Of a stretch of DNA of 64,000 nt, positions 44,595 to 53,972 are shown in pieces (positions within the stretch are counted from its first letter, which is position 1; each line of letters begins with the position of its first letter). The translations under genes and the position numbers were made by a program. The stretch covers positions 2,232,001-2,296,000 of the forward strand of contig NZ_CP049916.1 in the NCBI RefSeq assembly GCF_011578285.1, written 5' to 3'. Below the pieces are notes generated by a model. It had not been told where the DNA came from, ran no database searches, and saw only the letters and a program-made list of their open reading frames with translations. This DNA comes from Acinetobacter lanii. GTDB lineage: Bacteria > Pseudomonadota > Gammaproteobacteria > Pseudomonadales > Moraxellaceae.

Positions 44595-45833
44595 TTATTT
44601 AATTTCAAGAATCTCAAGCTGACGGCGCATAATTACCTTGCCATTTTTCACACTTAAAATCGCTTTGGCTTGATTGGCTACCACGTCATAATCATTCTTG
44701 GCAGGCATAATGATGAAACTTGCAGGACGACCGACTTCAATGCCGTATTGATCCCCTAAGCACAGCGTTTTTGCAGAGTTGTCCGAAACAAAATCTAAGC
44801 ACCGTTGCAGGTCTTCATAACCGAGCATATGACAAATATGTAAACCCGCATCCAAGATGCGTACGATATTGCCATTACCGACTGGATACCACGGGTCACG
44901 AATCGAATCCTGACCGAAGCAAATGTTCATCCCTGCACGATCAATTTCAGCCACACGGGTAACACCACGACGTTTTGGATAGGTGTCAAAACGCCCTTGT
45001 AAATGAATGCTTTCCGTTGGGCAAGACACAAAATTGATTTTTGAGCGTTTGAGTAAACGGAACAATTTATAGCAATAGGCATTGTCATAAGACCCCATTG
45101 CAGTGGTATGACTCGCAGTGACACGATGTCCCATACCACGTACACGGGCTTCATCCGCCAAGACTTCTAAGAAACGTGATGCAGGATCATCGATTTCGTC
45201 ACAGTGCACATCGACCAAACAGTTATATTTTTCAGCCAAGTCCATCAGGAAATGCACTGAACTCACGCCTTTTTCACGGGTGTATTCAAAATGTGGAATC
45301 CCACCGACCACGTCCGCCCCGAGTTTAATCGCCTCTTCCATCAGGTTGCGACCATTGTGGTAAGACTCGATGCCCTCTTGTGGGAACGCCACAATTTGCA
45401 GATTAATCAGATCTTTAATTTCTTCCTTAATCTCGAGCATCGCTTTTAGCGCTGTTAAATCAGGATCTGTGACATCGACGTGGGTACGTACATGCTGAAT
45501 CCCATGTGCCACCAACATATCAATGGTTTTATGGGTACGTTGTTTGGTGTCTTCATGGGTAATGGTTTCTTTACGTTGTCCCCAACGCTCGATGCCTTCA
45601 AACAATGTGCCTGACATATTCCATTCAGGTTCACCTGCTGTCAGCACTGCATCCAAATGGATATGCGGTTCAACCAAAGGCGCCATCAGCAGTTGTTGCT
45701 GTGCATCGATCACATCCGCTGCTGAACTTTGAATCACACCCGATTGCGCTTCAATAGATTCAAATACACCGTTGTTGTAGCTCAGGGAGAATAAGCCGTC
45801 TTTACCACGCAAAATCGCGTTAATTACTTTCAT
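44595..45833 (-). CDS. codA: Cytosine deaminase-type amidohydrolase
   Basis: TIM-barrel deaminase of 412 residues, similar to E. coli CodA over its length with a constant 4-residue offset. Metal and catalytic positions are kept: His57 and His59 (EPHIHLD), His210, Glu213 (VHCDEID), His242 (SHTTAM) and Asp309. However, the motif FGHDD of CodA reads FGQDS here, so CodA Asp314 corresponds to Ser310 and His312 to Gln308; this alters the substrate pocket. Together with an NCS1 permease it should act on cytosine or a similar compound such as creatinine or isoguanine. It is last in a three-gene operon, 10 bp after the regulator. Confidence 0.82.
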   Translation of the reverse strand: MKVINAILRGKDGLFSLSYNNGVFESIEAQSGVIQSSAADVIDAQQQLLMAPLVEPHIHLDAVLTAGEPEWNMSGTLFEGIERWGQRKETITHEDTKQRTHKTIDMLVAHGIQHVRTHVDVTDPDLTALKAMLEIKEEIKDLINLQIVAFPQEGIESYHNGRNLMEEAIKLGADVVGGIPHFEYTREKGVSSVHFLMDLAEKYNCLVDVHCDEIDDPASRFLEVLADEARVRGMGHRVTASHTTAMGSYDNAYCYKLFRLLKRSKINFVSCPTESIHLQGRFDTYPKRRGVTRVAEIDRAGMNICFGQDSIRDPWYPVGNGNIVRILDAGLHICHMLGYEDLQRCLDFVSDNSAKTLCLGDQYGIEVGRPASFIIMPAKNDYDVVANQAKAILSVKNGKVIMRRQLEILEIK

Positions 45834-45843
45834 AAATTACTCT

Positions 45844-47055
45844 TTAGTGATGCGTCATGCGCCAAATCAGTAATGCCACAGCGGCATTTAAACGAAAATG
45901 GGCAGACGTGAGAGATTGACCCATGAGGGCTTCAATTTTTTGAATCCGTTGATTCAAGGTATTTCGGTGAATCCCTAAACGTTGGGAAGTGGCAATGACA
46001 TTGCCATTTTCTTTAAACCAAGCATCTAAGGTTTCTACCAACAAATAAGGATGTTTACGTTCAGGTTCAATCAGCATGCCAATGCAGTCTTGCATAAACT
46101 GCTGAAGCAGTTGTTTATTGGGAATGGCTTTGAGCAGTTTTAGCAAACCTAAATCTCGATAATGACACACGCCCTGTTCAGCCGCTAAATCGGCTGCCAC
46201 CTCTTGGGCATGACATGCTTCCCAAAACCCACGTTGGAATGCCACCGCAGACTGCACAGGGTTCGACAGACCGATGTAAATCTGAAGATCATGCGTCAAG
46301 TCTTGCAGTTGTTGCCTAAGTTGCATCAGATGCGCTTGCCATTCTTCTTCATTCAACTGCTCAAGTGACAACACCAAATGAAATTGATCACTTTGCCGTG
46401 TCACAGGAAATTGCTGTTGCTGTTGTTTGTGCCATTGTTCCAGCAGTTGATAGGCACTTTGCTTGAATTGGAAAAAAGCTTTTTCATGTGCAAGCATGTC
46501 CCGTTCATTCACGGTATGTGGCTGTACGCATTTGAGCACCACAATCACATGTGATTCAAACACAGGTAAACTCACCTGTTGCGCGCGCATGTGGATGCTG
46601 TCCAATGAGGGAAAATCGCCCTGTAATAACTGCATCACCACATCTTCAGCCGAACGTTTAAGCTGAGAAAACTCCACCAAACGTGTGCCAATAATATGGG
46701 TGACTTCAACCATTTTTAAGCGATACGGCTGTTCTATCAACGGCAATGCCAAGGCTCCCGCTTTAGCAATCACAGATTCAGGAATACTGGGGATAAAATC
46801 TGGACTGGTTAAAATCACCATTGCAGCTACATCACGTTGCTGGGCTTGATCAAGCAGTGCCAATAAATTGGCTTCATCTCGAATGGTATTCACGCCGACA
46901 AAAATAATTTCGCCGCCACTGATCCATTCCGAGATGCTTTCATTTTCAGCCACATAAAACCAACGCACAATCCGATGTAAATGCTGATGCCCTGCACGCA
47001 CCTGCATTTCAAACAGTTGCGGCAAATCCAGAACATCCTGAACCGTCATGCTCAT
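45844..47055 (-). CDS. PucR/CdaR-family transcriptional regulator
   Basis: A 403-residue regulator. The N-terminal PucR-type domain (about 1-125: VQDVLDLPQLFEMQVRAG, SGGEIIFVGVNTIRDE) probably senses a purine- or pyrimidine-related ligand. The C-terminal HTH_30 is NVIATSQRLGIHRNTLNQRIQKIEALMG. PucR-type proteins regulate purine or amino-acid catabolism, often as activators. It lies between permease and deaminase genes, 4 bp after the former and 10 bp before the latter, so it most likely controls this operon. An AAGAGG site precedes ATG 47055. Confidence 0.87.
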   Translation of the reverse strand: MSMTVQDVLDLPQLFEMQVRAGHQHLHRIVRWFYVAENESISEWISGGEIIFVGVNTIRDEANLLALLDQAQQRDVAAMVILTSPDFIPSIPESVIAKAGALALPLIEQPYRLKMVEVTHIIGTRLVEFSQLKRSAEDVVMQLLQGDFPSLDSIHMRAQQVSLPVFESHVIVVLKCVQPHTVNERDMLAHEKAFFQFKQSAYQLLEQWHKQQQQQFPVTRQSDQFHLVLSLEQLNEEEWQAHLMQLRQQLQDLTHDLQIYIGLSNPVQSAVAFQRGFWEACHAQEVAADLAAEQGVCHYRDLGLLKLLKAIPNKQLLQQFMQDCIGMLIEPERKHPYLLVETLDAWFKENGNVIATSQRLGIHRNTLNQRIQKIEALMGQSLTSAHFRLNAAVALLIWRMTHH

Positions 47056-47059
47056 GGCG

Positions 47060-48316
47060 TTATGCCTCTTTCAACTGTGCATGTTTGATCGGAAAAATTG
47101 CCGTTAACGTTGCATAACAAGCAAATGCCACCGCAATCCCAACAATCGGTGCCACCCACGGAGAAACATAGGCACAAATCGCACCGATGGCATACGCAGA
47201 TAAGCCCAGCCAATTAAAATTCGGCAGTTGTGCGTCGCATAAGCGTGGGTATTTGCCTTTATAGCGTACCCAATAATCCGCCATGATCACGCCACCTAAA
47301 GGCGGAATAATCGCACCGAGTAACAACAGAAATGGAATCAGAAATTGGTACATACCCAGTACCGCCAATACAATCCCGATCGCAGCCGAAGCCAAGACCA
47401 TGGTTTTACGGCGTTCAGTACGCACCAAATGACAGGCTGCTGCTGAGACGTTATAAATGGTCGGGCCTTGAATGGTCCAGAGGTTTAAGCACAGCATCAC
47501 AATCGCAGCCAATGATAAGCCTTGTAGAATGAGTACTTCGACAATATCCGCTTGCTGATAGACAATCGCCATCCATGCCCCGGCAAGCACCATAATGCCA
47601 TTACCAATAATAAAGCTGACCAAACATGCCCAAACTGCAACACGGCTGCTTTTCGCCATACGTGTCCAATTGGTGATTTGGGTCGCACCACTGGCAAATG
47701 TCCCAAACACCATGGTAATGGCTGTGGCAAAGGTCATTTTTTCAGTGGGTTGTGCACTGTTGAGTCCATGCCATCCGCCCACATGTTGGGTCGCCAAATA
47801 AATGGACACCACCAATAAAATAAACATCAGCGGAATCGAAATTTTAGACAGAAACTCAAGTCCTTTAAAACCGACAATGGCGGTGATGGAAAAACCCAAA
47901 CCGAATAACACCATTAAAGGGATAGTCCATGTCTCAGGTAAATGTACAATTTTGGTCAATGAAATGGCTAAGGTTGCGGTGCCCCACGCATACCAACCCA
48001 GTTCAGCAAATCCCAATAAAAAATCCGAGAGTTTGCTGCCCAAGTTACCAAAACAAAAACGGCCCATCAGGACGGTATTTAAACCACTGCGGGCCGAGAT
48101 TAATCCCAGAGATGCGGCATATAAGCCGAGTAGCACATTGCCAATGACGGTTATCCAAAGAATATCGGTAAATTCAAAGGCAACCCCGATTTTGCCGCCG
48201 GCAAACATGGTCGCGGTAAAAAACGTAAAACTGAATAACACCAAAGCGATGGGAAAAAACCCTTTACGCTGCGAGTCCGGTGTTTCTGTCAGTGGACTTT
48301 CATCATGTGTATTCAT
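47060..48316 (-). CDS. codB: Cytosine/purine permease (NCS1 family)
   Basis: Inner-membrane nucleobase symporter of 418 residues with about 12 hydrophobic helices. Family marks are GKIGVAFEFTDILWITVIGN near helix 1-2, TVLMGRFCFGNLGSKLSDFL, FASGATQITNWTRMAKS, and GAIIPPLGGVIMADYWV. It is close to CodB-type cytosine permeases, though purine transport cannot be excluded. It is the first gene of the codB-regulator-codA unit, with AGAGGGAAAG as ribosome site. A candidate operator lies about 90 bp upstream. Confidence 0.88.
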   Translation of the reverse strand: MNTHDESPLTETPDSQRKGFFPIALVLFSFTFFTATMFAGGKIGVAFEFTDILWITVIGNVLLGLYAASLGLISARSGLNTVLMGRFCFGNLGSKLSDFLLGFAELGWYAWGTATLAISLTKIVHLPETWTIPLMVLFGLGFSITAIVGFKGLEFLSKISIPLMFILLVVSIYLATQHVGGWHGLNSAQPTEKMTFATAITMVFGTFASGATQITNWTRMAKSSRVAVWACLVSFIIGNGIMVLAGAWMAIVYQQADIVEVLILQGLSLAAIVMLCLNLWTIQGPTIYNVSAAACHLVRTERRKTMVLASAAIGIVLAVLGMYQFLIPFLLLLGAIIPPLGGVIMADYWVRYKGKYPRLCDAQLPNFNWLGLSAYAIGAICAYVSPWVAPIVGIAVAFACYATLTAIFPIKHAQLKEA

Positions 48317-48408
48317 CGCTTTCCCTCTGCATAGCTGTTGTGCTTATGCCTCTGCAAGAGCGATACCATTTTTTAATCGAATGATTTGGTATTCATCTCC
48401 CACCTTTT

Positions 48409-48425
48409 ATGTGCAAGTTGCATAT
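48409..48425. promoter_or_regulatory. Candidate operator upstream of codB
   Basis: 17-bp palindrome ATgTGCAA-G-TTGCAtAT with one mismatched pair, about 95-110 bp upstream of codB. It is a plausible site for the PucR-like regulator of the operon; the assignment is inference. Confidence 0.45.
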
Positions 48426-48497
48426 AAATCTTATTTTTTATGCGCCTTTTTGGACAAACAGGTGTGCGAGGCGATGAATCATACCCAAATTCGTTGC

Positions 48498-48527
48498 AAA
48501 AAAAAAGGATGCCGTAGCATCCTTTTT
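48498..48527. terminator. Intrinsic terminator after the M61 peptidase gene
   Basis: AAAAAAGGATGC-cgta-GCATCCTTTTT, immediately downstream of the minus-strand M61 stop. Confidence 0.88.
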
Positions 48528-48538
48528 AAAAATTTATA

Positions 48539-50242
48539 TTAGGCTTTCAACCATTTATTTATACTGTCTTGATTTTCAACCTTTAACTCCACTGTGCTGA
48601 GTGCATTTTCCTGACCCTGCACTTCAAACTGCATCAGCTCATCACGGCGGAATGCATACACAGTATAAGTGCCTGCTTGTTTGGCATATTTCTGCAACAA
48701 TTTGTCAGATGCTTTTAAGCCATCGATGGCAATAATCACATCTTGTGCAGACAAACCGGCGTTTGCACCAGCGCCATCACGTAGTGCAGACTGCACCAAT
48801 ACACCCTCAGGTTTATCTAGCAATTTCAAACCGAATGGCAAGGCTTTTTCAGTCTTAAGGTTGTAGCTGAGACCAAACTCAGGTAACAATTGATCCAGCG
48901 GTAATTCATCAGTGGTATTGATCAAATGATTGATCTGTTCCAACCAACTGTCACCAGTCAATTCTTTACACAAATCAAAAATAGTGCGCTCATTGACTTG
49001 AATACCGTTTTGCGCATTTTCATAGAGCTTACGCATTAAGGCATCTAAACTTGAACCACGTAAACGTAAACCCAAATCAAGACACAATGCCACTAAACAG
49101 CCTTTATTGTAATAACTGGTGCCGGCATTATTGGAGTTTTCATCTTGACGGTAGAATTTCACCCAAGCATCAAAACTCGATTCAGCCACCGTTTGAATGG
49201 CACGACCCGGATTTTGTAAATAACGATCAATCTGTGCTTTGAGTAATGCAATATACGATTCTTGATTAATCACGCCACTACGGAGCAAAATCAAATCATC
49301 GTAATATGAGGTAAAGCCTTCGAAGATCCACAATAAAGAGGTATAACCTTCTTTATTTAAATCATAATTCACAAAATTTTCAGGACGAATAAATTTCACC
49401 AACCATGAATGGAAATATTCATGACTGCATAGCCCCAAGAAACGTTGATAATCTTTTGATGGCTGTTCAGGTTCATTGGCTTTGGGCAAATCATCACGTG
49501 GCGAAATCAGACTGGTGCTGTTCGGATGTTCTAATCCGCCATAGCTGTTGCCTGTCGCCATGGTCATAAAGGTATAGTTTTCAAAAGGCGCTGAGCCAAA
49601 CATCGAAATTTCTGTGGCACAGATTTTTTCAATGTCTTGTTTCATGCGTTGTTCGTTCATGGCATGTTTACCCGACACCACAAATTCATGTGGAATGCCA
49701 TTCGCTTCAAAGCTAAAACGCGTTTGCTCTGCCAACTCAAATGGGGAATCAATCAGCGCGGCATAGTTTTTTGCTTTCAGGGTATAACGACCTTTGACTA
49801 AGGTCTTGGACTGCATACCGGTGGCCAATTGGAAATGTTTCAGTTCAGGCGGTAAAAATACCTCAACTTCAACCGGACTGTCTTCTTGACCTTCTAAGCC
49901 CAAGCACGCACAGGCTGGATTGACATATAAGCGGTTTTGGTCGACATAGGCGCCACGCACCGACAGATCATAGGCATAGACATCATATTCAACCGTGATT
50001 AACTCAAAATCCGTATTGAACAACTGCCAACGATTTTTATCGGTCTTTTGAATTTGCAGTAAACGCCCATCTTCATCATAGGCACGTACCGATTCAATAT
50101 GTTTGGAAAACTCACGAATCAGGTAGCTTCCCGGAATCCAAGTGGGTAAGGTCAGGGCTTGTGTCGGCTGTGCAACAAAACGAACAGTCACGTGAATAAG
50201 ATGCTGACGATAATCGTCAAATTCGATCTGATAATGCAACAT
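48539..50242 (-). CDS. M61-family metallopeptidase with PDZ domain
   Basis: Glycyl-aminopeptidase-type zinc peptidase of 567 residues. The zinc motif is HEYFHSWLVKFIRPENF (about 277-293), followed by the downstream Glu in WIFEGFTSYYDDL. An N-terminal beta-sandwich (PTWIPGSYLIREFSKHI) precedes it, and a PDZ-like domain (about 460-550: LLDKPEGVLVQSALRDGAGA, LSAQDVIIAIDG) closes it. No signal peptide is seen, so it is likely cytosolic. The PDZ domain probably helps choose peptide substrates. Ribosome site is weak. It stands alone. Confidence 0.93.
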   Translation of the reverse strand: MLHYQIEFDDYRQHLIHVTVRFVAQPTQALTLPTWIPGSYLIREFSKHIESVRAYDEDGRLLQIQKTDKNRWQLFNTDFELITVEYDVYAYDLSVRGAYVDQNRLYVNPACACLGLEGQEDSPVEVEVFLPPELKHFQLATGMQSKTLVKGRYTLKAKNYAALIDSPFELAEQTRFSFEANGIPHEFVVSGKHAMNEQRMKQDIEKICATEISMFGSAPFENYTFMTMATGNSYGGLEHPNSTSLISPRDDLPKANEPEQPSKDYQRFLGLCSHEYFHSWLVKFIRPENFVNYDLNKEGYTSLLWIFEGFTSYYDDLILLRSGVINQESYIALLKAQIDRYLQNPGRAIQTVAESSFDAWVKFYRQDENSNNAGTSYYNKGCLVALCLDLGLRLRGSSLDALMRKLYENAQNGIQVNERTIFDLCKELTGDSWLEQINHLINTTDELPLDQLLPEFGLSYNLKTEKALPFGLKLLDKPEGVLVQSALRDGAGANAGLSAQDVIIAIDGLKASDKLLQKYAKQAGTYTVYAFRRDELMQFEVQGQENALSTVELKVENQDSINKWLKA

Positions 50243-50417
50243 AATATGAGTTCAAAATAAAAGAAAATAATATGCTGTTAGATTAGCATTTTTTACAAGG
50301 ACATGCGTTGTTCGTGTTATTTGTCTGCAACTCAGACTAGCGAAGCATGTGAAAAAAGCATAGCATGCGAGTGCTTAAATTCTCTGCCATCGGATCGGCT
50401 TTTAAAGGTAATTGTCG

Positions 50418-51728
50418 TTGAAAATTTTCATTTCATTTATTGTTTTTCTCAGTGTTTTCGTCTCTACTGTGGTCAATGCGGCGCTGCTCAATATTGACCC
50501 AGCAAGCGTTGAAGCTGAGGCATGGACCGTGCTTGACGCACAGTCGGGTCAGACCATCGCTGAATACAACAGCCATGTACAACGTGCCCCAGCCTCAATG
50601 ACCAAAATGATGGTCGCCTACATTGCCTTTAAAGAGATCCAAGCCGGACGCTTGAAAAAAGAAGAGCTGTTAACAGCCACCCCTGTGGTGAATGTGGTGC
50701 AGTGGGATGAATCGCAAATGTACCTCAAACCGGGTGAACAAATCACCATTGACCAGTTATTGGCGGGTTTAATTGTGATGTCTGCCAATGATGCTGCGGT
50801 CAGTTTGGCAGAGCGCATTTCAGGTTCTGTGCCTGCCTTTGTTGCACGCATGAACAAAGAAGCCCAAGCTTTAGGGATGAATGACACACATTTTGCCAAT
50901 CCACCGGGCGTGACCATGGATGACCACTATTCGTCTGCACATGATATGGCGTTATTGGGTCAGGCGGTCACTGCACAAACCCCTGAATATATGCAGTATT
51001 CAGTGTTGCCGAATTTCACTTACAAGCAGCATTATCATCGTGCGACCAATTTGGTGCTTAAAGTTGACCCCAGTGTCGATGGTTTAAAAACAGGCTTTAC
51101 CAAAGCCGCAGGTTATAATCTAACCTTAACGGCGCATCGCCCATCAGGGTTGGCTGAAATGCCAGAGCGCCGGATTATTGTGGTGGTGATGGGCTCTAAG
51201 AGTGCTATAAAGCGTGCTGAAATCGCGCATAAATTGTTAAACTTGGCTTATACCTACACCCGTGATGAAGTTGCAATCAAAGATAAGCAATTGATTGCAG
51301 AACTTCCTGTGGTGCAATCGACCTTAAAAATGTTTAAAGTCGAAGCGAAACAGCCTCAATTTATGACCACTGCCCTGTATAACCCCGATACCCTGATTCA
51401 ATTAAACGACTTTGACGAAACTCAACAAAGAATGGTTCAAGTCGATGAAACAGGACTACTCACCCCTGTTGAGCCTTTGGCGCAAACCCAAACCCATATG
51501 GATATACAACTTAAGGCACAATCCTTAACTGCGCCTTTGGCTAAAATGGTTGAATTGGCACAAGTGCATGTTTATCAAAATAACAAATTGATTCAAACTT
51601 TTATGATTGAAGATGAAGTGAAGCTTGAAGAATCAAGTTGGTTTGAACGCTTAATCACTTGGTTTAAAAATCTGCTGCCTTTTGGTTCAGATGCGCAGAG
51701 TCAAGCCAAGACCTATCCATTGGGTTAA
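50418..51728 (+). CDS. dacC: D-alanyl-D-alanine carboxypeptidase (PBP5/6 type)
   Basis: Periplasmic low-molecular-weight penicillin-binding protein that trims the terminal D-Ala from peptidoglycan pentapeptides. After a signal peptide (MKIFISFIVFLSVFVSTVVNA) come the active-site motifs SMTK (Ser60, Lys63), SAND (SxN) and KTGF. A beta-rich C-terminal domain follows, then an amphipathic helix (SSWFERLITWFKNLLPF) for membrane attachment, as in PBP5/6. The start is TTG at 50418 with AAAGG nine bases upstream; a TTG two codons earlier is too close to that site, and there is no suitable ATG. A terminator follows at 51817. Confidence 0.9.
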   Translation: MKIFISFIVFLSVFVSTVVNAALLNIDPASVEAEAWTVLDAQSGQTIAEYNSHVQRAPASMTKMMVAYIAFKEIQAGRLKKEELLTATPVVNVVQWDESQMYLKPGEQITIDQLLAGLIVMSANDAAVSLAERISGSVPAFVARMNKEAQALGMNDTHFANPPGVTMDDHYSSAHDMALLGQAVTAQTPEYMQYSVLPNFTYKQHYHRATNLVLKVDPSVDGLKTGFTKAAGYNLTLTAHRPSGLAEMPERRIIVVVMGSKSAIKRAEIAHKLLNLAYTYTRDEVAIKDKQLIAELPVVQSTLKMFKVEAKQPQFMTTALYNPDTLIQLNDFDETQQRMVQVDETGLLTPVEPLAQTQTHMDIQLKAQSLTAPLAKMVELAQVHVYQNNKLIQTFMIEDEVKLEESSWFERLITWFKNLLPFGSDAQSQAKTYPLG

Positions 51729-51816
51729 GATATGACACAGCCAAAATAAAAGACTAAGACACTGGTTTTTATTGTAAAAATGTAACTTGTTATACAATTC
51801 ATCTGGTTCAAGATCA

Positions 51817-51850
51817 AAGAGATGGCATAGTGATGCCATCTCTTTTTTTT
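51817..51850 (+). terminator. Intrinsic terminator
   Basis: AGAGATGGCAT/ATGCCATCTCT stem with T8 after the carboxypeptidase gene. Confidence 0.92.
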
Positions 51851-51886
51851 TACTCCATTCATTTTAATAAAAACAACAGGTGAGCC

Positions 51887-53197
51887 ATGTCTAATTTTGA
51901 TCTTACATCAGCCAAAGTGATCCATCATATTGTCATCGTCGGCGGGGGTGCCGGAGGACTCGAGTTAGCCACGCAGTTAGGAAACAGCTTAGGCAAAGCG
52001 AAAAAAGCCAAAATCACCTTGGTCGATCAACGTCTCACCCATATTTGGAAACCGCTGTTACATGAAATTGCCGCAGGAACACTGAACCCCAGCAATGAAG
52101 AAACCAATTACTATGCGCATGCAGCCAAACACCATTATGAATTTGTATTGGGTCATTTAGATCAGGTCGATGCACAAGCCAAAAGCATTACCCTCAGCAA
52201 AACCCGCACCCTTAAAAACAGCACCGATACAGAAACATTCAGCCTGAGTTATGACACCTTAATTTTAGCGGTGGGTTCAGTATCAAATGACTTTAATACC
52301 GCAGGTGTTGCAGAACACTGTTATTACCTCGATACACCTGATCAAGCGCAAATTTTTCAGCAAGACTTACTGCATTTGTATTTAGATGCACAGAATCAAA
52401 GCAATGAGCGTGAACTCAATATCGGCATTATTGGTGCCGGTGCAACTGGGGTGGAGCTTGCTGGGGAATTGGTTCAAGCCAAAGAAAAATTCTACAACTA
52501 TGGTCTCAATAAAATTAATCCTGAAAAGGTCAAAATCACGCTCATTGAGGGTGCAGCACGAATTCTGCCTGCCCTATCTGAGAAAATGGCAGCACACAGC
52601 ACTGAGCAGTTAAAAGACATGCATGTGGAGGTGCTGACCAACAAGCGTGTAGAAAAAGTCGATGCCGAATTTATCTATTTTAATGATGGCAGCAAAGTTC
52701 CTGCCGACTTGAAAGTTTGGGCAGCCGGTATTAAAACGCCACCGATCATTCAAGCGCTTGAAGGCTTTGAAAAAGATCGTATGGGACGACTGCATGTCTA
52801 TGCCACTTTACAAACCAAATCTGACCCGAATATTTTTGCACTCGGCGATTGCGCCTATTGTATTTTAGACGCGCGTGAAGCGGCGTTAGGGCCTCGTGCG
52901 CAAGTGGCGAGTCAACAAGCTACTTTTCTTGCTGAAGCGATGAAAGATCGCATTGCTGAACGTGCACTGCCGATGTTTAAATTTTCAGAAAAAGGCTCAT
53001 TGGTGTCTTTAAGTGAACATAAAGCCGTGGGTGAATTGCTTGGACAGGTCAATGTACAAGGTGTGATTGCCAAGTCAATGTATGTGTCTTTGTATCGTTT
53101 ACATCAAGCCACGATTTATGGCTATGCCCATGCCGGACTGCTCACTGCCAAAGATTTTGTGACAAGGAAAATCGTGCCAAAAATAAAATTGCATTGA
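51887..53197 (+). CDS. ndh: Type II NADH dehydrogenase (NDH-2)
   Basis: Single-subunit flavoprotein of 436 residues that passes electrons from NADH to quinone at the inner membrane without pumping protons. The FAD-binding motif VIVGGGAGGLELATQLG opens the protein; NIGIIGAGATGVELAGEL is the NADH-binding Rossmann motif; NIFALGDCAYCILD is the second FAD motif. The C-terminal part (YVSLYRLHQATIYGYAHAG and a basic tail) suits membrane binding. AGGTGAGCC precedes the ATG. Other FAD oxidoreductases share the fold, but the length and C-terminus fit NDH-2 best. Confidence 0.87.
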   Translation: MSNFDLTSAKVIHHIVIVGGGAGGLELATQLGNSLGKAKKAKITLVDQRLTHIWKPLLHEIAAGTLNPSNEETNYYAHAAKHHYEFVLGHLDQVDAQAKSITLSKTRTLKNSTDTETFSLSYDTLILAVGSVSNDFNTAGVAEHCYYLDTPDQAQIFQQDLLHLYLDAQNQSNERELNIGIIGAGATGVELAGELVQAKEKFYNYGLNKINPEKVKITLIEGAARILPALSEKMAAHSTEQLKDMHVEVLTNKRVEKVDAEFIYFNDGSKVPADLKVWAAGIKTPPIIQALEGFEKDRMGRLHVYATLQTKSDPNIFALGDCAYCILDAREAALGPRAQVASQQATFLAEAMKDRIAERALPMFKFSEKGSLVSLSEHKAVGELLGQVNVQGVIAKSMYVSLYRLHQATIYGYAHAGLLTAKDFVTRKIVPKIKLH

Positions 53198-53332
53198 AAT
53201 CTGAAAAAATGCCCTTATTAATGAAAAAAGCATCAAAAAATGAGTTAATCGCATTTTTTTAGTAATTTTTGTCTACAAATTTTGCTTTTCACTTTATGAT
53301 GTACCCTTAAAATATTTGAATGGATCATTAAC

Positions 53333-53815
53333 ATGACTGTTATTGCAAATGACCTTGTGGTTTTATTTAACTATAAATTGACTAATGCTGAGGGTGAAAC
53401 TCTCGATCAATCTCAAGCTGAACCACTAGCATATTTGCACGGTGCGGGTAACATCATCCCAGGTCTTGAAAAAGCTTTAGAAGGTAAAGCTGTTGGTGAT
53501 AAATTCACAGTAAACGTTCCTGCTGCTGAAGGTTATGGCGAATACAACGCTGAACTTGTTCAAGAAGTGCCTAAACAAATGTTCCAAGGCGTTGAAAACA
53601 TTGAAGCAGGTATGCAGTTCCAAGCGCAAACTGATGATGGCGTTCAAATCGTAACTGTTAAATCAGTAGATGGCGACAATGTAATCGTTGATGCGAACTT
53701 CCCACTTGCTGGTCAAGACTTAACATTTGACGTTGAAATCGTTGAAATTCGTGAAGCATCTGCTGAAGAATTAGAACACGGTCACGTTCACGGTGTAGGT
53801 GGTCATCACCACTAA
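53333..53815 (+). CDS. slyD: FKBP-type peptidyl-prolyl isomerase SlyD
   Basis: Cytosolic prolyl isomerase and chaperone of 160 residues. The FKBP part carries VLFNYKLTNAEGETLDQS, the aromatic-pocket segment YLHGAGNIIPGLEKALEG and VPAAEGYGEYNAELVQEVP. The insert-in-flap chaperone domain follows (about 70-125). The tail is His-rich (HGHVHGVGGHHH) but much shorter than in E. coli SlyD and lacks the cysteine-rich part, so nickel handling may be reduced. A terminator follows. Confidence 0.93.
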   Translation: MTVIANDLVVLFNYKLTNAEGETLDQSQAEPLAYLHGAGNIIPGLEKALEGKAVGDKFTVNVPAAEGYGEYNAELVQEVPKQMFQGVENIEAGMQFQAQTDDGVQIVTVKSVDGDNVIVDANFPLAGQDLTFDVEIVEIREASAEELEHGHVHGVGGHHH

Positions 53816-53834
53816 GATCTTTTGATCTTCACCC

Positions 53835-53864
53835 AAAAGGCAAAGTGAAAACTTTGCCTTTTTT
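53835..53864 (+). terminator. Intrinsic terminator after slyD
   Basis: AAAAGGCAAAGT-gaaa-ACTTTGCCTTTTTT. Confidence 0.9.
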
Positions 53865-53972
53865 ATTGGCTGATTTTGGTTCAATTGAGCCGTATCATTA
53901 CAGGGCTTACACAGTTTAAATCATTTATTTTTATATCATTGTATGTATATGCTTATCCTCAATCACAGATAG

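Noticed and set aside
47802..48542. 246-codon open frame on the plus strand
   Set aside because: It is antisense to codB, which has clear NCS1 family sequence; the frame is a by-product.
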